From contig SDVU01000324.1 of assembly GCA_016256075.1 (NCBI GenBank), positions 1-15,113 on the forward strand: a stretch of DNA of 15,113 nt. Direction: 5' to 3'. The translations under genes and the position numbers were made by a program. The notes below the pieces were generated by a model. That model did no database searches. It was not told the DNA's origin and saw nothing but the letters and a program-made list of their open reading frames with translations. This document shows positions 15,030-15,113 of the stretch, piece by piece; position 1 is the stretch's first letter; every line of letters begins with the position of its first letter. This DNA is from Dictyocoela muelleri. Taxonomy: Eukaryota; Microsporidia.

Positions 15030-15113
15030 GGGCCAAATAGCTCAGTGGTTAACACTCTTGAATGTAAAATTTAAATATCGTGGTTCGAATCCCGCTGACG
15101 TCACTCTTTAATA
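15030..15113 (+). mobile_element. tRNA-derived SINE, copy F, head only (cut by window end)
   Basis: The tRNA-like head is very well preserved: GGGCC start, box A TAGCTCAGTGG at 15038-15048 and box B GGTTCGAATCC at 15082-15092, a perfect consensus match, 33 nt apart. It continues into CGCTGACGTCACTCTTTAATA as in copies A, B and C. It is not a tRNA gene: the acceptor stem does not close, the T stem pairs only next to the loop, and the same 3' continuation occurs in the other copies. The ACTCTT in the anticodon region and TCGTGG before box B recall tRNA-Lys(CUU), a guess at its origin. Confidence 0.88.

Noticed and set aside
15030-15113. A functional tRNA gene at the right edge, with perfect box A and box B.
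   Set aside because: The acceptor stem does not close, the T stem pairs only next to the loop, and the same 3' continuation appears in the other SINE copies.

Overview
The window is very AT-rich, repeat-dominated nuclear DNA, most likely from a microsporidian. The main evidence is one conserved intron-less gene for a shortened MRD1/RBM19-type rRNA-processing protein, with a CCC-type motif just before its ATG and AATAAA almost touching its stop. A Merlin (ISXO2-like) transposase fragment fits too, as such elements are known from several microsporidia. The assignment is an inference; no rRNA or true tRNA gene is present to test it.

Layout. 1-444: 3' part of a frameshifted Merlin/ISXO2-like transposase gene. 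540-780: a degenerate, relatively GC-rich 21-bp tandem repeat. 794-2235: a decayed Tc1/mariner transposase gene split by a tRNA-derived SINE (1018-1466). 2407-2756: a 350-bp near-perfect foldback element. 2944-5288: a 2.35-kb palindrome whose arms carry outward-facing tRNA-like segments, GC-rich hairpins and inverted tandem-repeat arrays. 5571-6033: a second SINE with a visible target-site duplication. 6165-6470: a decayed relative of the 350-bp foldback. 6555-8009 (-): an orphan 484-residue gene. 8236-8711 and 9153-9292: two more SINE copies. 9670-10021: a short terminal-inverted-repeat element with an 8-bp target duplication. 10085-10545: a diverged SINE. 10750-12018 (+): the MRD1-like gene, bracketed by AT-rich arrays. 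12225-14408: a cluster of three inverted-repeat elements inside a 43-bp perfect inverted repeat. 15030-15113: the head of a sixth SINE, cut by the window edge.

How it fits together. Only two genes look alive. Most other recognisable sequence is mobile-element debris, mainly of two kinds: a Pol III-type SINE family (six copies in 15 kb) and several foldback/MITE families. The Merlin and Tc1 remnants show what kinds of transposase have been in this genome and could have moved the short elements in trans. The LINE reverse transcriptase that a SINE needs is not in the window. The strongest candidates for something undescribed are the SINE family and the 2.35-kb foldback element with tRNA-like ends.
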